From: Desulfobacter latus
GTDB taxonomy: Bacteria > Desulfobacterota > Desulfobacteria > Desulfobacterales > Desulfobacteraceae
DNA: 53,466 nucleotides
Direction: 5' to 3'
Assembly (NCBI RefSeq): GCF_013389365.1
Contig: NZ_JACADJ010000021.1
Location: 1-53,466, forward strand
Below, piece by piece: positions 53,390 through 53,466 of this stretch. Made by a program: the position numbers and the translations under genes. The notes under the pieces are model-generated. The model searched no databases and was not told the DNA's origin. It saw nothing but the letters and a program-made list of their open reading frames with translations. How positions within the stretch are numbered: position 1 is the first letter of the stretch; every line of letters begins with the position of its first letter.

Positions 53390-53466
53390 TTTGCCATTTG
53401 TTTCAAATAATTCCATCTCCCTGACTTATAATATGAACGTAGCATGATCACCTTCTCTGCATTTTC

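Overview
The window is a flagellin and flagellin-glycosylation island from a Gram-negative, probably deltaproteobacterial (Desulfobacterota-like) genome. That placement is an inference from the overall look of the flagellar genes and the island; no rRNA or other phylogenetic marker is present. The layout around the flagellin gene is typical of polar-flagellum glycosylation islands: FliT-like chaperone, FliS, FliD and flagellin on the minus strand, then a divergent Maf-type (MAF_flag10) flagellin glycosyltransferase with TPR repeats, then about 35 sugar-biosynthesis genes, and finally FlaG at the far right.

Layout. Positions 1-2786 hold decayed insertion sequences: a 30-bp-TIR element, a transposase with a probable -1 frameshift, and a truncated second transposase. 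3194-4858 carry a LegB-like 4,6-dehydratase and a PIG-L/LmbE deacetylase. 4861-7330 is a cytidylyltransferase gene broken by three insertions whose order can be read: a 101-bp MITE with an ATT duplication, an IS605-like relic, and an IS66 inside that relic with a perfect 8-bp duplication. 7660-14220 (minus) is the flagellar block, including a 1247-residue flagellin whose middle holds about 20 copies of a ~38-residue Gly/Ser/Thr-rich repeat. 14503-22301 (plus) encodes the Maf protein, a GmhA-like isomerase, an SDR enzyme, a radical SAM protein and a two-subunit transketolase. 22515-27969 is a distinct cassette: a radical SAM/SPASM gene facing a five-gene minus-strand operon (methyltransferase, NeuD-like acyltransferase, amino-acid adenylation enzyme, acyl carrier protein, cysteine-cluster protein). 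Two small TIR elements with target duplications sit at its right edge. 28760-32870 (plus) holds a sugar methyltransferase, a DegT aminotransferase, a WbuC-like cupin and a TIGR04372-type glycosyltransferase. 33058-51622 (minus) is one compact run of 18 genes making and decorating nucleotide sugars. 51643-52790 is again mobile-element debris, including a stand-alone omega-RNA-like (HEARO/IscB-type) element. FlaG starts at 52870.

Working model (inference). LegB, a DegT aminotransferase, the PtmE-like CBS/nucleotidyltransferase, a PseG-like hydrolase, NeuB and an SpsF-like cytidylyltransferase point to a CMP-activated nonulosonic acid of the legionaminic/pseudaminic type. GmhA-like isomerase, transketolase, an HldE-like protein with reversed domains and an HddC-like nucleotidyltransferase could supply an NDP-heptose or a branched sugar. 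Carbamoyl-, formyl-, sulfo-, methyl- and acyl-transferases would decorate these sugars. The Maf protein would put the product on Ser/Thr of the very large flagellin before FliS-assisted export. The most novel parts are the repeat domain of the flagellin and the adenylation/carrier-protein cassette, which looks like a route for adding an amino-acid-derived group to a flagellar sugar.
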